64,000 bases of DNA from Rhizobium sp. BK650 (GTDB lineage: Bacteria; Pseudomonadota; Alphaproteobacteria; Rhizobiales; Rhizobiaceae). The notes beneath the pieces are model-generated. The model was given only the letters and a program-made list of their open reading frames with translations, ran no database searches and was not told the origin of the DNA. The position numbers were made by a program, and so were the translations under genes. This document shows positions 1 to 9,999 of this stretch, one piece after another. The stretch lies in NCBI RefSeq assembly GCF_014195325.1, contig NZ_JACIBK010000004.1, positions 361,320 through 425,319 on the forward strand, given 5' to 3'. Each line of letters starts with the position of its first letter. Position 1 is the first letter of the stretch.

Positions 1-1
1 G

Positions 2-238
2 GCTTACGAATGCGGCTTCAACGCATTCGACGACGCCCGCATGAAGTTCGACATCCGCTACTACCTCGTGTCGATTCTCTTCATCATCTTCGATCTGGAA
101 GTCGCCTTCCTCTTCCCCTGGGCCGTTTCCTTCGGTGCTATCGGCTGGTTCGGCTTCTGGTCCATGATGGTTTTCCTCTTCGTGCTGACCATCGGCTTTA
201 TCTATGAATGGAAGAAGGGAGCCCTGGAATGGGAGTAG
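2..238 (+). CDS. nuoA: NADH-quinone oxidoreductase subunit A, C-terminal part (5' truncated by window edge)
   Basis: Frame 2 is open from the window edge and gives the last 78 residues of NuoA, a small membrane subunit at the junction of the membrane and peripheral arms of complex I. The visible part has the family hallmark YECGF followed by FDDARMKFD, then the helix-loop-helix with [12 protein letters not shown], and ends in a charged tail ([11 protein letters not shown]). The start lies outside the window. The stop at 236-238 overlaps the nuoB start at 229 by ten bases, so the two are translationally linked. This is the head of the nuo operon. Confidence 0.96.
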   Translation, partial: AYECGFNAFDDARMKFDIRYYLVSILFIIFDLEVAFLFPWAVSFGAIGWFGFWSMMVFLFVLTIGFIYEWKKGALEWE

Positions 239-813
239 TCCCCGCTGGCAACCAGACGCTCGTAGCGCCGCAGCCGAAAGGGATCATCGATCCTTCGACC
301 GGCAAACCGATCGGCAGCAACGACGCGTTCTTCGGCGAGATCAACAACGAGCTCGCCGACAAGGGTTTTCTCGTCACCTCGACCGATGAACTCATCAATT
401 GGGCCCGTACCGGCTCGCTGATGTGGATGACCTTCGGTCTTGCCTGCTGCGCCGTCGAAATGATGCAGCTTTCCATGCCGCGTTACGACGTCGAGCGTTT
501 TGGCTTTGCGCCGCGCGCTTCGCCGCGCCAGTCGGACGTCATGATCGTCGCCGGCACGCTGACCAACAAGATGGCGCCTGCGCTCCGTAAGGTCTACGAC
601 CAGATGCCGGAGCCGCGCTACGTCATCTCGATGGGCTCCTGCGCCAACGGCGGCGGCTACTATCACTATTCCTATTCGGTCGTTCGTGGCTGCGACCGCG
701 TCGTGCCGATCGACATCTACGTGCCGGGCTGTCCCCCCACGGCAGAGGCGCTGCTTTATGGCGTGCTTTTGCTGCAGAAGAAGATCCGCCGCACCGGCAC
801 GATCGAACGCTAA
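229..813 (+). CDS. nuoB: NADH-quinone oxidoreductase subunit B
   Basis: NuoB (194 aa) holds the N2 [4Fe-4S] cluster that passes electrons to ubiquinone, in the peripheral arm next to NuoD. The cluster ligands are visible: the tandem Cys of [17 protein letters not shown] and [14 protein letters not shown]. An in-frame ATG at 208 would add MEEGSPG but has no ribosome site. The ATG at 229 has AAGAAGGGA about ten bases upstream and gives the usual [10 protein letters not shown] start, so I chose 229. It overlaps the end of nuoA and is followed after 18 bases by nuoC. Confidence 0.97.
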   Translation: MGVVPAGNQTLVAPQPKGIIDPSTGKPIGSNDAFFGEINNELADKGFLVTSTDELINWARTGSLMWMTFGLACCAVEMMQLSMPRYDVERFGFAPRASPRQSDVMIVAGTLTNKMAPALRKVYDQMPEPRYVISMGSCANGGGYYHYSYSVVRGCDRVVPIDIYVPGCPPTAEALLYGVLLLQKKIRRTGTIER

Positions 814-831
814 GGGCAAGGACAGAAAATT

Positions 832-1434
832 ATGAGCGAAGCCCTCACTGAGCTTTCGTCCTACGTTTCGGAAGCGCGCGGCAATTTGATTGCCGCCTCG
901 CAGCTCAAATATGGCGAGCTGACGCTGACGACGACCGGCGACAATCTGATTCCGCTGCTGACCTTCCTGCGTGACGACGCCAAGTGCGGCTTCGTCAACC
1001 TGACGGATATTTGCGGCGTCGACTGGCCGCAGCGCGAATTGCGCTTCGATGTCGTCTATCACCTCCTGTCGCCGAAGAAGAACCTGCGCATCCGCGTGAA
1101 GGTGGCGACCGACGAGGATACGCCGGTTCCGTCCGCTTGTGCCGTCTATCCGGGCGCCGACTGGTTCGAGCGCGAGACCTGGGACATGTATGGCGTGCTC
1201 TTCACCGGCCATCCGGACCTGCGCCGCATCCTCACCGACTACGGTTTCGAAGGTCACCCGCTGCGCAAGGATTTTCCGACGACCGGTTTCGTCGAGGTTC
1301 GTTACGACGATGCTGCAAAGCGCGTCGTTTACGAACCCGTCGAGCTGAAGCAGGAATTCCGCAATTTCGATTTCTTGTCCCCCTGGGAAGGCACGGAATA
1401 CGTGCTGCCGGGCGACGAAAAGGCGAAGCAGTAA
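832..1434 (+). CDS. nuoC: NADH-quinone oxidoreductase subunit C
   Basis: NuoC (200 aa) is the 30-kDa-type peripheral subunit that packs against NuoD and NuoB; it carries no redox centre. Recognition is by the conserved block around [21 protein letters not shown], followed by [18 protein letters not shown] and the FDFLSPWEG tail. NuoC and NuoD are separate proteins here, unlike the fused NuoCD of enterobacteria and as in other alphaproteobacteria and mitochondria. The start at 832 follows AAGGACAG. Confidence 0.97.
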   Translation: MSEALTELSSYVSEARGNLIAASQLKYGELTLTTTGDNLIPLLTFLRDDAKCGFVNLTDICGVDWPQRELRFDVVYHLLSPKKNLRIRVKVATDEDTPVPSACAVYPGADWFERETWDMYGVLFTGHPDLRRILTDYGFEGHPLRKDFPTTGFVEVRYDDAAKRVVYEPVELKQEFRNFDFLSPWEGTEYVLPGDEKAKQ

Positions 1435-1500
1435 GTTTGAGGCGTGTGGCGGGCTTTCGTCCGCCGTTCACTGACTACCCGAAAAAGCGAGCCCATCGCC

Positions 1501-2691
1501 ATGACCGAACATAACGTCCGTAACTTCAACATCAATTTCGGGCCGCAGCATCCTGCAGCGCACGGCGTTCTGCGTCTTGTGCTGGAGCTTGATGGCGAAA
1601 TCGTGGAGCGCGTCGATCCGCATATCGGCCTGTTGCACCGCGGTACTGAAAAGCTGATCGAAACCAAAACCTACCTGCAGGCCGTTCCCTATTTCGATCG
1701 CCTCGATTACGTGGCGCCGATGAACCAGGAGCATGCCTATGCGCTGGCCGTTGAAAAGCTGCTTGACATCGAGATCCCGATCCGCGGCCAGCTCATCCGC
1801 GTTCTCTATTCGGAAATCGGCCGCATCCTGTCGCATCTGCTGAACGTCACCACGCAGGCCATGGACGTCGGTGCGCTGACGCCGCCGCTCTGGGGCTTCG
1901 AAGAGCGCGAAAAGCTGATGGTGTTCTATGAGCGCGCCAGTGGCTCCCGCATGCATGCCGCTTACTTCCGTCCGGGCGGCGTTCACCAGGACCTGCCGGA
2001 ACAGCTCGTGCAGGATATCGGCAAGTGGTGCGACGAATTCCCGGGCAAGCTCGACGATATCGACGACCTTCTCACCGGCAACCGCATCTTCAAACAGCGC
2101 AACGTCGATATCGGCGTCGTCTCGCTGGAGGATTGCTGGGCCTGGGGCTTCTCGGGCGTCATGGTGCGCGGTTCGGGCGCTGCCTGGGATTTGCGTCGTG
2201 CGCAGCCCTACGAATGCTATTCGGATCTCGAATTTGACATTCCGGTCGGCAAGAACGGCGACAACTACGATCGTTACCTGATCCGCATGATCGAGATGCG
2301 CGAGTCGGTGAAGATCATGAAGCAGTGCGTGAACCGCCTGCTCAGCGATGCGAAGACTGGTCCGTTCTCTTCGATCGACGGTAAGGTCGTTCCGCCGAAG
2401 CGTGGCGAGATGAAGCGCTCGATGGAAGCCTTGATCCATCACTTCAAGCTCTACACAGAAGGCTATCACGTTCCGGCGGGTGAAGTTTATGCTGCCGTCG
2501 AGGCGCCGAAGGGCGAATTCGGCGTCTATCTCGTCTCCGACGGCACCAACAAGCCTTACCGCTGCAAGATCCGCGCGCCGGGTTATGCGCATCTGCAGGC
2601 GATGGACTTCATGTGCCGGGGCCACCAGCTGGCCGACGTCGCGGCGGTTCTGGGCTCGCTCGACATCGTGTTCGGTGAGGTGGACCGCTAA
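1501..2691 (+). CDS. nuoD: NADH-quinone oxidoreductase subunit D
   Basis: NuoD (396 aa, normal length) is the 49-kDa-type subunit that lines the quinone-binding cavity. Visible family blocks are [46 protein letters not shown] and the C-terminal [25 protein letters not shown]. The frame is open upstream to 1444, but the ATG at 1501 ([15 protein letters not shown]) is the family start, so the 66 bases after nuoC are untranslated. The stop TAA shares one base with the ATG of the next gene (TAATG). Confidence 0.97.
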   Translation: MTEHNVRNFNINFGPQHPAAHGVLRLVLELDGEIVERVDPHIGLLHRGTEKLIETKTYLQAVPYFDRLDYVAPMNQEHAYALAVEKLLDIEIPIRGQLIRVLYSEIGRILSHLLNVTTQAMDVGALTPPLWGFEEREKLMVFYERASGSRMHAAYFRPGGVHQDLPEQLVQDIGKWCDEFPGKLDDIDDLLTGNRIFKQRNVDIGVVSLEDCWAWGFSGVMVRGSGAAWDLRRAQPYECYSDLEFDIPVGKNGDNYDRYLIRMIEMRESVKIMKQCVNRLLSDAKTGPFSSIDGKVVPPKRGEMKRSMEALIHHFKLYTEGYHVPAGEVYAAVEAPKGEFGVYLVSDGTNKPYRCKIRAPGYAHLQAMDFMCRGHQLADVAAVLGSLDIVFGEVDR

Positions 2692-2963
2692 TGCAGGCTC
2701 TGCCGCTCGCAGCTGCATTTCTTCTTTCGGCCTCCGTTGCCTTTGCGCAGGATGCCGGAAAGCTCGGCACGCCGCTGGGCCATGAAGAGGCGCAGTCGCC
2801 GGCAGAGCAGTCGTCCATGGGCGAGCTTTTGTCCAAGGGCTATCAAATCAAGGCCGCCGTGCCGAATGGCGGCAAGTTCGTAGTGTTTATGCAAAAAGAC
2901 CAGTCGGCCTATGCCTGTGAAATGCAGTCTTTGACTGCTTCGCGGTGTGGAACGCTAAACTGA
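2691..2963 (+). CDS. small exported protein of unknown function inside the nuo operon
   Basis: A 90-residue protein with a clear signal peptide (hydrophobic PLAAAFLLSASVAFA, probable cleavage after AFA-Q near residue 19) and a short polar mature part with two cysteines (YACEMQ and SRCGTLN) that could form a disulfide in the periplasm. Its ATG overlaps the nuoD stop by one base and it ends 16 bases before nuoE, so it is translated with complex I. I recognise it as a rhizobial insertion between nuoD and nuoE but know no function. A part in complex I assembly or quality control is only a guess from position. Confidence 0.85.
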   Translation: MQALPLAAAFLLSASVAFAQDAGKLGTPLGHEEAQSPAEQSSMGELLSKGYQIKAAVPNGGKFVVFMQKDQSAYACEMQSLTASRCGTLN

Positions 2964-2979
2964 CAAGGCGTGAGGAAGA

Positions 2980-4125
2980 ATGTCCGTTCGTCGATTAGCC
3001 GAAGATCAATTCCAGCCGGCCGCATTCGCTTTCAGCGATGAAAACGCGGTCTGGGCGGAAAAGACGATTCAGAAATATCCCGCAGGCCGTCAGCAGTCCG
3101 CGGTCATTCCGCTGTTGATGCGTGCCCAGGAGCAGGATGGTTGGGTCACCCGCGCAGCGATCGAAAAGATCGCCGACATGCTGGACATGGCCTATATCCG
3201 CGTTCTCGAAGTCGCGACCTTCTACACTCAATTTCAGCTCCATCCGGTCGGCACCCGCGCTCATGTGCAGGTCTGCGGCACGACGCCTTGCATGCTGCGC
3301 GGCTCGGAAAAGCTGATGGGCGTCTGCCGCAGCAAGATCCATCAGCACCCGTTCGAGCGCAATGCGGAAGGCACGCTCTCTTGGGAAGAGGTCGAATGTC
3401 TCGGGGCCTGCGTCAACGCACCGATGGTGATGATCGGCAAGGATACCTATGAGGACCTGACGCCGGAACGCCTGGAAGAAATCATCGATGCGTTTGCAGC
3501 CGGCAACGGCGCGGGCGTCAAGGTCGGTCCGCAGATAGACCGTCACCTGTCCTCGCCCGAAGGTGGCCCGACGACGCTTCTCGATGACGTTGCCGTTACC
3601 CGCACCTGGGTTGACAAGGCCCCAACGACCGCACCGGCAGACGGCGCGCCGGTCCCGCCCTCCGAGGCTGCTCGTCCGAAGAGCACCGATGCCGAAACCA
3701 ACGCGTCGCTGAAGACGCCGGCAACGTCTCCCAAGGCGTCGGCCAAGAACGCAAAGGCCGCCGAAGTTCAGCCGCTGTCGGGCACTGCCGCTTCCGAGCC
3801 GGCTCCGAAGGCTGCCGCCGGGGCCGCTGTAAAGCCATCGCTGACTGATAAGAATCGCCCGGCCGGTATCGAAAGGCCCGCTGCTCCCGATGATCTCAAG
3901 ATGATCTCCGGCGTCGGTCCGAAGATCGAGGCGACGCTGCATGAAATCGGCATCTTCACCTTCGCGCAGATCGCGGGCTGGAAGAAGGCCGAACGCGAAT
4001 GGGTCGATAATTTCTTGAATTTCCGCGGCCGCATCGAGCGCGACGACTGGGTCAAGCAGGCCAAGGCGCTCGCCAAGGGCGGCGAAGCGGAATATATCAA
4101 GGTCTTCGGCAAGAAGCCGCGGTAA
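2980..4125 (+). CDS. nuoE: NADH-quinone oxidoreductase subunit E with C-terminal helix-hairpin-helix-like extension
   Basis: NuoE (24-kDa-type) carries the N1a [2Fe-2S] cluster. Residues 1 to about 190 are the normal thioredoxin-like subunit, with ligands in VQVCGTTPCMLRG and VECLGACVNAP. The protein is 381 aa, roughly twice the usual size. A low-complexity Ala/Pro/Lys linker (about 195-300) leads to an extra domain at 304-381 beginning DDLKMISGVGPKIE, which looks like a helix-hairpin-helix fold. The same domain ends the protein at 5446-6108, about 1.3 kb downstream. The extension is intact and in frame, so it is a real fusion, not a sequencing error. Confidence 0.95.
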   Translation: MSVRRLAEDQFQPAAFAFSDENAVWAEKTIQKYPAGRQQSAVIPLLMRAQEQDGWVTRAAIEKIADMLDMAYIRVLEVATFYTQFQLHPVGTRAHVQVCGTTPCMLRGSEKLMGVCRSKIHQHPFERNAEGTLSWEEVECLGACVNAPMVMIGKDTYEDLTPERLEEIIDAFAAGNGAGVKVGPQIDRHLSSPEGGPTTLLDDVAVTRTWVDKAPTTAPADGAPVPPSEAARPKSTDAETNASLKTPATSPKASAKNAKAAEVQPLSGTAASEPAPKAAAGAAVKPSLTDKNRPAGIERPAAPDDLKMISGVGPKIEATLHEIGIFTFAQIAGWKKAEREWVDNFLNFRGRIERDDWVKQAKALAKGGEAEYIKVFGKKPR

Positions 4126-4136
4126 GAGGGTGAGAC

Positions 4137-5441
4137 ATGCTGCAAGATAAAGACCGCATCTTTACCAATATCTACGGCCTCAAGGACAAGTCCCTGAAGG
4201 GCGCGATGAGCCGCGGCCACTGGGACGGCACCAAGCTGATTCTGGAAAAGGGCCGCGACTGGATCATCGAAGAAATGAAGGCTTCCGGCCTTCGTGGCCG
4301 CGGCGGCGCAGGCTTCCCGACGGGCCTCAAGTGGTCCTTCATGCCTAAGCAGAGCGATGGCCGCCCGCATTACCTCGTCGTCAATGCCGACGAATCGGAG
4401 CCCGGCACCTGCAAGGACCGCGACATCATGCGCAACGATCCGCATACGCTGATCGAAGGCTGCGTGGTTGCAAGCTTCGCCATGGGCGCCAATGCTGCCT
4501 ACATCTACGTGCGCGGCGAATATATCCGCGAGCGCGAAGCCCTGCAGGCCGCAATCGACGAATGCTATGACGCGGGTCTTCTCGGCAAGAACAACAAACT
4601 CGGCTGGGACATGGATATCTTCGTCCATCACGGCGCCGGCGCTTACATCTGCGGTGAAGAAACCGCGCTGCTCGAAAGCCTCGAAGGCAAGAAGGGCCAG
4701 CCGCGCCTGAAGCCGCCGTTCCCGGCCAATATGGGTCTCTACGGCTGCCCGACGACGGTCAACAACGTTGAATCGATCGCCGTTGCCCCGACCATCCTGC
4801 GCCGTGGCGCCGGCTGGTTCTCGTCCTTCGGACGTCCGAACAATGTCGGCACCAAACTCTTCATGCTGTCGGGCCACGTCAACCGTCCGTGCACGGTGGA
4901 AGAAACAATGGGCATCACCTTCCGCGAGCTGGTCGACAAGCACGCCGGCGGCATCCGTGGCGGCTGGGACAACCTGCTTGCCGTCATTCCGGGCGGCGCA
5001 TCCTGCCCGATCGTTCCGGCCAAGGACATTATGGATTGCCCGATGGATTTCGACGGCCTGCGCGCTGTCGGTTCTTCCTTCGGCACGGCCGCTTCGATCG
5101 TCATGGACAAGTCCACCGACGTCATCAAGGCGATTGCCCGTATCTCCGCCTTCTTCAAGCATGAGAGCTGCGGCCAGTGCACGCCGTGCCGCGAAGGCAC
5201 GGGTTGGATGTGGCGCGTGATGGAGCGTATGGCGCGCGGCAACGCGCAGAAGCGCGAAATCGACATGCTGTTCCAGGTCACCAAGCAGATCGAAGGCCAC
5301 ACCATCTGTGCTCTCGGCGACGCCGCCGCATGGCCGGTCCAGGGTCTGATCCGTAACTTCCGCCCGGAAATTGAGGCCCGCATCGACCAGTACACAGCCA
5401 ATGCCCTCGATCACGGCGCGGTTCTGGAGGCGGCGGAGTAA
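4137..5441 (+). CDS. nuoF: NADH-quinone oxidoreductase subunit F (NADH- and FMN-binding)
   Basis: NuoF (434 aa) oxidises NADH with FMN and hands electrons to its N3 [4Fe-4S] cluster. The glycine-rich FMN/NADH loop [16 protein letters not shown], the [10 protein letters not shown] block, the [21 protein letters not shown] segment and the cluster ligands in [15 protein letters not shown] and [13 protein letters not shown] are all present. It starts 11 bases after nuoE and ends four bases before the next small gene. Confidence 0.98.
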   Translation: MLQDKDRIFTNIYGLKDKSLKGAMSRGHWDGTKLILEKGRDWIIEEMKASGLRGRGGAGFPTGLKWSFMPKQSDGRPHYLVVNADESEPGTCKDRDIMRNDPHTLIEGCVVASFAMGANAAYIYVRGEYIREREALQAAIDECYDAGLLGKNNKLGWDMDIFVHHGAGAYICGEETALLESLEGKKGQPRLKPPFPANMGLYGCPTTVNNVESIAVAPTILRRGAGWFSSFGRPNNVGTKLFMLSGHVNRPCTVEETMGITFRELVDKHAGGIRGGWDNLLAVIPGGASCPIVPAKDIMDCPMDFDGLRAVGSSFGTAASIVMDKSTDVIKAIARISAFFKHESCGQCTPCREGTGWMWRVMERMARGNAQKREIDMLFQVTKQIEGHTICALGDAAAWPVQGLIRNFRPEIEARIDQYTANALDHGAVLEAAE

Positions 5442-5445
5442 GCGC

Positions 5446-6108
5446 ATGACGACCAGCACACCCGAGAGCAAGGTGAGGGAAGGGGCAGCCGATTTCGCGG
5501 CTGATTTCGGCCGCCTTGCTGCCGGCATGCTGGAAAATACGCGGGCCATGCCCATTCATCCGCTGATGGCCCATCCGGCTGCAGCATTTGCCGCGGCGAC
5601 CGCGATCGGATTCGGCCTCTCCACTCAGATGGCCGGCGCCTTCTTCGGCGCGCTGCAGGGCGCGCTCGAAACGGCGAACATGGCAGCTGCAGCACTCGAC
5701 GAAACGCCGCCGGAGGAAGAGACGCCGGAGCTGGATATCCATCCGGACAACATCCGGCAGCCAGTGGAGAAGGCGAAGCCGGTTCGCAGGGCGGCAAAAC
5801 CGAAGCTGACGGTCGTTTCCACCAAGCCTCCGGCCGAGAAGAGCACCAAGCCTGCGGCTGCTGCCAAAGCCAGGCCGGCAGCAAGGTCCAGGAAGGCTGA
5901 CGATCTCAAGCTGATCGCCGGCATTGGTCCGAAGTTGGAGCAGGTGCTGAACGGAAAGGGCATCCGTACCTTCGCCGATATCGCGGCGTGGAGCGATCAG
6001 GACGTTGCGAGACTGGATGCCGAGCTTGGTGTCGATGGCCGTATCCTTCGCGATGACTGGGTTGGCCAGGCCAAGGTGCTGGCGATGCGGGGCCGCAGGA
6101 AGAAATAA
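5446..6108 (+). CDS. nuo-operon protein with hydrophobic N-terminal half and C-terminal helix-hairpin-helix-like domain
   Basis: A 220-residue protein starting at ATG 5446, four bases after the nuoF stop. An in-frame ATG at 5371 would overlap nuoF by 71 bases and is unlikely. Residues 1-80 hold an Ala/Gly-rich, mildly hydrophobic region (HPLMAHPAAAFAAATAIGF, then QMAGAFFGALQGALETANMA). An acidic then Lys/Ala/Pro-rich linker follows. Residues 152-212 repeat the NuoE C-terminal domain (DDLKLIAGIGPKLE ... RDDWVGQAKVL), with about 33 of 61 residues identical by hand count. The function is unknown. Shared domain and operon suggest a complex I-associated protein that contacts the NADH module. Confidence 0.88.
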   Translation: MTTSTPESKVREGAADFAADFGRLAAGMLENTRAMPIHPLMAHPAAAFAAATAIGFGLSTQMAGAFFGALQGALETANMAAAALDETPPEEETPELDIHPDNIRQPVEKAKPVRRAAKPKLTVVSTKPPAEKSTKPAAAAKARPAARSRKADDLKLIAGIGPKLEQVLNGKGIRTFADIAAWSDQDVARLDAELGVDGRILRDDWVGQAKVLAMRGRRKK

Positions 6109-6182
6109 TGTCCGGCCGCATATGATGGCCGGAGGGTGGCGGATCGATCGGTGGGGCAGGGGCTCCTGGTTGCAAGCCGCTG

Positions 6183-6207
6183 GCCGGTTCCGGGTCTCGG
6201 AACCGGC
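6183..6207 (+). other. perfect stem-loop in the gap upstream of nuoG
   Basis: GCCGGTTCCG (6183-6192) and CGGAACCGGC (6198-6207) form a perfect 10-bp stem with a five-base loop. No T-run follows, so it is not a standard terminator. It lies in the only sizeable gap (221 bases, 6109-6329) of the first half of the nuo operon. An mRNA-processing or partial-attenuation role is possible but unproven. Confidence 0.5.
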
Positions 6208-6329
6208 GAAGGAAAATTTGGGCAATACCAGCGCCAGGACGGATGAAATGACCGTCTTGGCAATACGGATGTTGCAAAAAGAGGTTTGTTTGCCGGTACC
6301 CGGCGAATGGGAAACAGGACTGACTGACG

Positions 6330-8411
6330 ATGGCTAAACTGAAGATTGACGGCAACGAGATCGAAGTTCCGGATCATTTCACGCTGTTGCAGGCGTGCGA
6401 AGAGGCCGGTGCTGAAGTTCCGCGCTTCTGCTTCCATGAGCGCCTTTCGGTTGCCGGCAATTGCCGCATGTGCCTCGTCGAGGTCAAGGGCGGTCCGCCG
6501 AAGCCGCAGGCTTCCTGCGCCATGGGCGTGCGCGATATCCGCGGCGGCCCGAACGGCGAGTTGCCGGAAGTCTTCACCAATACGCCGATGGTCAAGAAGG
6601 CCCGCGAAGGCGTGATGGAATTCCTGCTGATCAACCATCCGCTCGATTGCCCGATCTGCGACCAGGGCGGCGAATGCGACCTGCAGGACCAGGCGATGGC
6701 CTTCGGCATCGACACCTCGCGTTATCAGGAAGATAAGCGCGCCGTCGAAGACAAGTATATCGGCCCGCTCGTTAAGACGGTCATGAACCGCTGCATTCAC
6801 TGCACGCGTTGCGTTCGCTTCACGACTGAGGTTGCCGGCATCTCAGAGCTCGGCCTGATCGGCCGCGGCGAAGACGCGGAGATCACCACCTATCTCGAGC
6901 AGGCCATGACCTCCGAGCTGCAGGGCAACGTCGTTGACCTCTGCCCGGTTGGTGCTCTGACCTCTAAGCCCTTCGCCTTCACGGCTCGTCCGTGGGAACT
7001 GAACAAGACCGAATCGATCGACGTTATGGACGCTGTCGGCTCCGCGATCCGCGTCGATACGCGTGGCCGCGAAGTCATGCGCATTCTGCCGCGTGTCAAT
7101 GAGGCTGTGAACGAAGAGTGGATTTCCGACAAGACCCGCCACGTCTGGGACGGCCTGAAGACGCAGCGCCTCGACCGGCCTTACGTGCGCAAGGACGGCC
7201 GCCTGCAGCCTGCGACCTGGAGCGAAGCCTTCGGCGCGATCAAGGCTGCCGTTTCGGCCACGTCCGGCGACAAGATCGGCGCGATCGCCGGTGACCTCGC
7301 TTCGGTCGAAGAAATGTATGCCCTCTCCGAACTGGTGAAGTCGTTGGGTTCCGAGAATCTCGACTGTCGCCAGGATGGGGCGGCACTCGATCCGTCGCTC
7401 GGCCGTGCAAGCTATCTCTTCAACCCAACTATCGCCGGCATCGAACAGGCCGACGCGCTGCTCATCATCGGCGCGAACCCGCGCTTCGAAGCAGCAATCC
7501 TCAACGCCCGCATCCGCAAGCGTTACCGCCGCGGCGGCTTCCCGATCGGCGTGATCGGGGAGGGCGGCGAGATGCGCTACAAGTATGATTACCTCGGCGC
7601 TGGCCCGGATACGCTGAAGGACATTCTCGATGGCGGCCACGCCTTCGCCGAAGTCCTCTCCAAGGCTTCCAAGCCGATGATCATCATCGGCCAGGGCGCT
7701 CTGACCCGGACCGATGGCGCAGGCGTTCTCGCAACGGCTGCCAAGCTTGCCGTCAATGTCGGCGCGATCGCCGAAGGCTGGAACGGTTTCGCCGTGCTGC
7801 ACACTGCAGCGTCCCGCGTCGGCGGTCTCGATCTCGGTTTCGTCCCCGGCGCCAAAGGCGTCAACGCTGCTGAAATGCTGAAGGCGATGGACGTGCTCTT
7901 GCTGCTCGGCGCCGATGAGCTTAATTTCTCGGCTAAGGCCGCGAAGTTTACGGTTTATATTGGCTCGCATGGCGACAATGGCGCCCATGGTGCCGATGTC
8001 ATCCTGCCGGCCGCTGCCTACACCGAAAAATCCGGCACCTGGGTCAATACCGAAGGCCGCGTCCAGATGGGCAACCGCGCCGGTTTCGCACCGGGCGACG
8101 CCCGCGAGGACTGGGCGATCATCCGTGCCCTTTCCGACGTGCTCGGCAAGAGGCTTCCCTTTGATTCGCTCGGCGAGTTGCGCGCCAAGCTCTATGCAGC
8201 ATTCCCGCATTTTGCGGCCATCGACGAGATCGCCGAAGGTGACAGCGCCCAAATTGCCGCACTGGCGAAAAAAGCCGGTAAGATGAACAAATCCGGGTTT
8301 GCGTCGCCGGTCGAAGACTTCTATTTGACGAACCCGATAGCGCGTGCCTCGGCTGTCATGGCCGAGTGCTCGGCATTGGCCCGCAACAATTTCAAAGTCG
8401 CGGCAGAGTAA
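6330..8411 (+). CDS. nuoG: NADH-quinone oxidoreductase subunit G
   Basis: NuoG (693 aa) is the largest peripheral-arm subunit and holds several iron-sulfur clusters in series after NuoF. N-terminal [2Fe-2S] ligands appear in VPRFCFHERLSVAGNCRMC and PQASCAMG. Next come the His/Cys cluster of LDCPICDQGGECDLQDQ and the [4Fe-4S] ligands of CIHCTRCVRF and DLCPVGAL. The C-terminal half is the degenerate molybdopterin-oxidoreductase-like domain. The start ATG at 6330 follows a 221-base gap, so nuoG may have some independent control of translation. Confidence 0.98.
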   Translation: MAKLKIDGNEIEVPDHFTLLQACEEAGAEVPRFCFHERLSVAGNCRMCLVEVKGGPPKPQASCAMGVRDIRGGPNGELPEVFTNTPMVKKAREGVMEFLLINHPLDCPICDQGGECDLQDQAMAFGIDTSRYQEDKRAVEDKYIGPLVKTVMNRCIHCTRCVRFTTEVAGISELGLIGRGEDAEITTYLEQAMTSELQGNVVDLCPVGALTSKPFAFTARPWELNKTESIDVMDAVGSAIRVDTRGREVMRILPRVNEAVNEEWISDKTRHVWDGLKTQRLDRPYVRKDGRLQPATWSEAFGAIKAAVSATSGDKIGAIAGDLASVEEMYALSELVKSLGSENLDCRQDGAALDPSLGRASYLFNPTIAGIEQADALLIIGANPRFEAAILNARIRKRYRRGGFPIGVIGEGGEMRYKYDYLGAGPDTLKDILDGGHAFAEVLSKASKPMIIIGQGALTRTDGAGVLATAAKLAVNVGAIAEGWNGFAVLHTAASRVGGLDLGFVPGAKGVNAAEMLKAMDVLLLLGADELNFSAKAAKFTVYIGSHGDNGAHGADVILPAAAYTEKSGTWVNTEGRVQMGNRAGFAPGDAREDWAIIRALSDVLGKRLPFDSLGELRAKLYAAFPHFAAIDEIAEGDSAQIAALAKKAGKMNKSGFASPVEDFYLTNPIARASAVMAECSALARNNFKVAAE

Positions 8412-8423
8412 GGGCAGGAACTC

Positions 8424-9470
8424 ATGGATTCTTTCTTCTCGACCTATGTCTGGCCGGCGATCATCATGATCGGTCAGTCCCTGCTGCTGCTTGTTTGCCT
8501 GCTGGTCTTCATCGCCTACGTTCTTCTTGCCGACCGCAAGATCTGGGCTGCCGTCCAGCTGCGCCGCGGTCCGAACGTCGTCGGTCCCTTCGGTCTGTTC
8601 CAGTCCTTCGCCGACCTTCTGAAGTTCGTGTTCAAGGAGCCGGTCATTCCGGCCGGCGCCAACAAGGCGATCTTCCTGCTCGCTCCGCTTGTGACCGTGC
8701 TCCTGGCGCTGTCGACCTGGGCGGTCGTGCCGCTCGCCGACGGATGGGTGATTGCCAATATCAATGTCGGCATTCTCTATATCTTCGCGATCTCTTCGCT
8801 CGAGGTTTACGGCATCATCATGGGCGGCTGGGCTTCGAACTCGAAGTATCCGTTCCTTGGCGCGCTGCGCTCCGCCGCACAGATGGTGTCCTACGAAGTC
8901 TCGATCGGCTTCGTCATCGTCACCGTTCTTCTCTGCGTCGGTTCGCTGAACCTGACTGACATCGTCAATGCCCAGCGCACGGGCCTCGGCACGATGATCG
9001 GCCTGCCGAACTCGTTCCTCGATTGGCACTGGCTGGCGCTGTTCCCGATGTTCATCGTCTTCTTCATCTCGGCGCTCGCCGAGACGAACCGCCCGCCATT
9101 CGACCTCCCGGAAGCAGAATCCGAACTCGTCGCTGGCTTCATGGTGGAATACGGCTCGGCTCCGTACATGATGTTCATGCTCGGCGAATATGCGGCCGTC
9201 GTGCTGATGTGCTCGCTGACGACGATCCTCTTCCTCGGTGGCTGGCTGCCTCCGGTCGATTTCTGGCTCATCAACTGGGTGCCCGGCATCATCTGGTTCA
9301 TGCTGAAGGCGTGCCTGGTGTTCTTCATGTTCGCCATGGTCAAGGCTTTCGTGCCCCGTTACCGCTACGACCAACTCATGCGTCTCGGCTGGAAGGTCTT
9401 CCTTCCTCTGTCGCTCGCCATGGTCGTCATCGTTGCATTCGTGCTGAAACTGACGGGATGGGCAGGCTGA
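8424..9470 (+). CDS. nuoH: NADH-quinone oxidoreductase subunit H
   Basis: NuoH (348 aa) is the membrane subunit that forms the base of the quinone cavity and couples it to proton pumping. The conserved cytoplasmic loops are visible: [21 protein letters not shown] and [25 protein letters not shown], with about eight hydrophobic helices around them. It starts 12 bases after nuoG, with AGGGCAGGAA as ribosome site. Confidence 0.98.
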   Translation: MDSFFSTYVWPAIIMIGQSLLLLVCLLVFIAYVLLADRKIWAAVQLRRGPNVVGPFGLFQSFADLLKFVFKEPVIPAGANKAIFLLAPLVTVLLALSTWAVVPLADGWVIANINVGILYIFAISSLEVYGIIMGGWASNSKYPFLGALRSAAQMVSYEVSIGFVIVTVLLCVGSLNLTDIVNAQRTGLGTMIGLPNSFLDWHWLALFPMFIVFFISALAETNRPPFDLPEAESELVAGFMVEYGSAPYMMFMLGEYAAVVLMCSLTTILFLGGWLPPVDFWLINWVPGIIWFMLKACLVFFMFAMVKAFVPRYRYDQLMRLGWKVFLPLSLAMVVIVAFVLKLTGWAG

Positions 9471-9507
9471 TGTCTAACCTCGTTTCCGGCAAAATTGGAG
9501 ATTGAAG

Positions 9508-9999
9508 ATGGGAAGCCTGTCCGCCTCCATCAACTCGCTTTTCCTCAAGGAATTCGTCGGCGCCTTCTTCCTGTCGATGCGCTACTTCTTCAAGCAGAAG
9601 GCGACGATCAATTACCCCTTCGAAAAGGGTCCGGTCAGCCCGCGCTTTCGCGGCGAGCACGCGCTGCGCCGTTATCCGAACGGTGAAGAGCGCTGCATCG
9701 CCTGCAAGCTGTGCGAAGCAATCTGTCCTGCTCAGGCGATCACCATCGAAGCCGGCCCGCGCCGCAATGACGGCACGCGCCGCACCGTGCGCTATGACAT
9801 CGACATGGTGAAGTGCATCTATTGCGGCTTCTGCCAGGAGGCATGCCCGGTCGATGCGATCGTCGAAGGCCCGAATTTCGAATTCGCCACCGAGACCCGC
9901 GAAGAGCTCTATTTCGACAAGCAGAGGCTGCTCGACAACGGCGACCGGTGGGAGCGTGAAATCGCCCGCAACATGGCGATGGACGCACCGTATCGTTGA
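9508..9999 (+). CDS. nuoI: NADH-quinone oxidoreductase subunit I
   Basis: NuoI (163 aa) carries two [4Fe-4S] clusters (N6a/N6b) between NuoG and NuoB. Both ferredoxin motifs are intact: [16 protein letters not shown] and [16 protein letters not shown]. An in-frame TTG at 9502 lies just upstream, but the ATG at 9508 ([16 protein letters not shown]) with TTGGAG at 9495-9500 is the better start. Confidence 0.97.
   Translation: MGSLSASINSLFLKEFVGAFFLSMRYFFKQKATINYPFEKGPVSPRFRGEHALRRYPNGEERCIACKLCEAICPAQAITIEAGPRRNDGTRRTVRYDIDMVKCIYCGFCQEACPVDAIVEGPNFEFATETREELYFDKQRLLDNGDRWEREIARNMAMDAPYR

Noticed and set aside
208..228. Upstream ATG at 208 as the nuoB start.
   Set aside because: No ribosome site, deep overlap with nuoA, and the extra residues do not fit the family; ATG 229 does.
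6843..9374. An 843-codon open frame on the minus strand opposite nuoG and nuoH.
   Set aside because: Mirror frame of strongly recognised complex I genes; the translation is low-complexity Arg/Asp/Glu/His with no motif.
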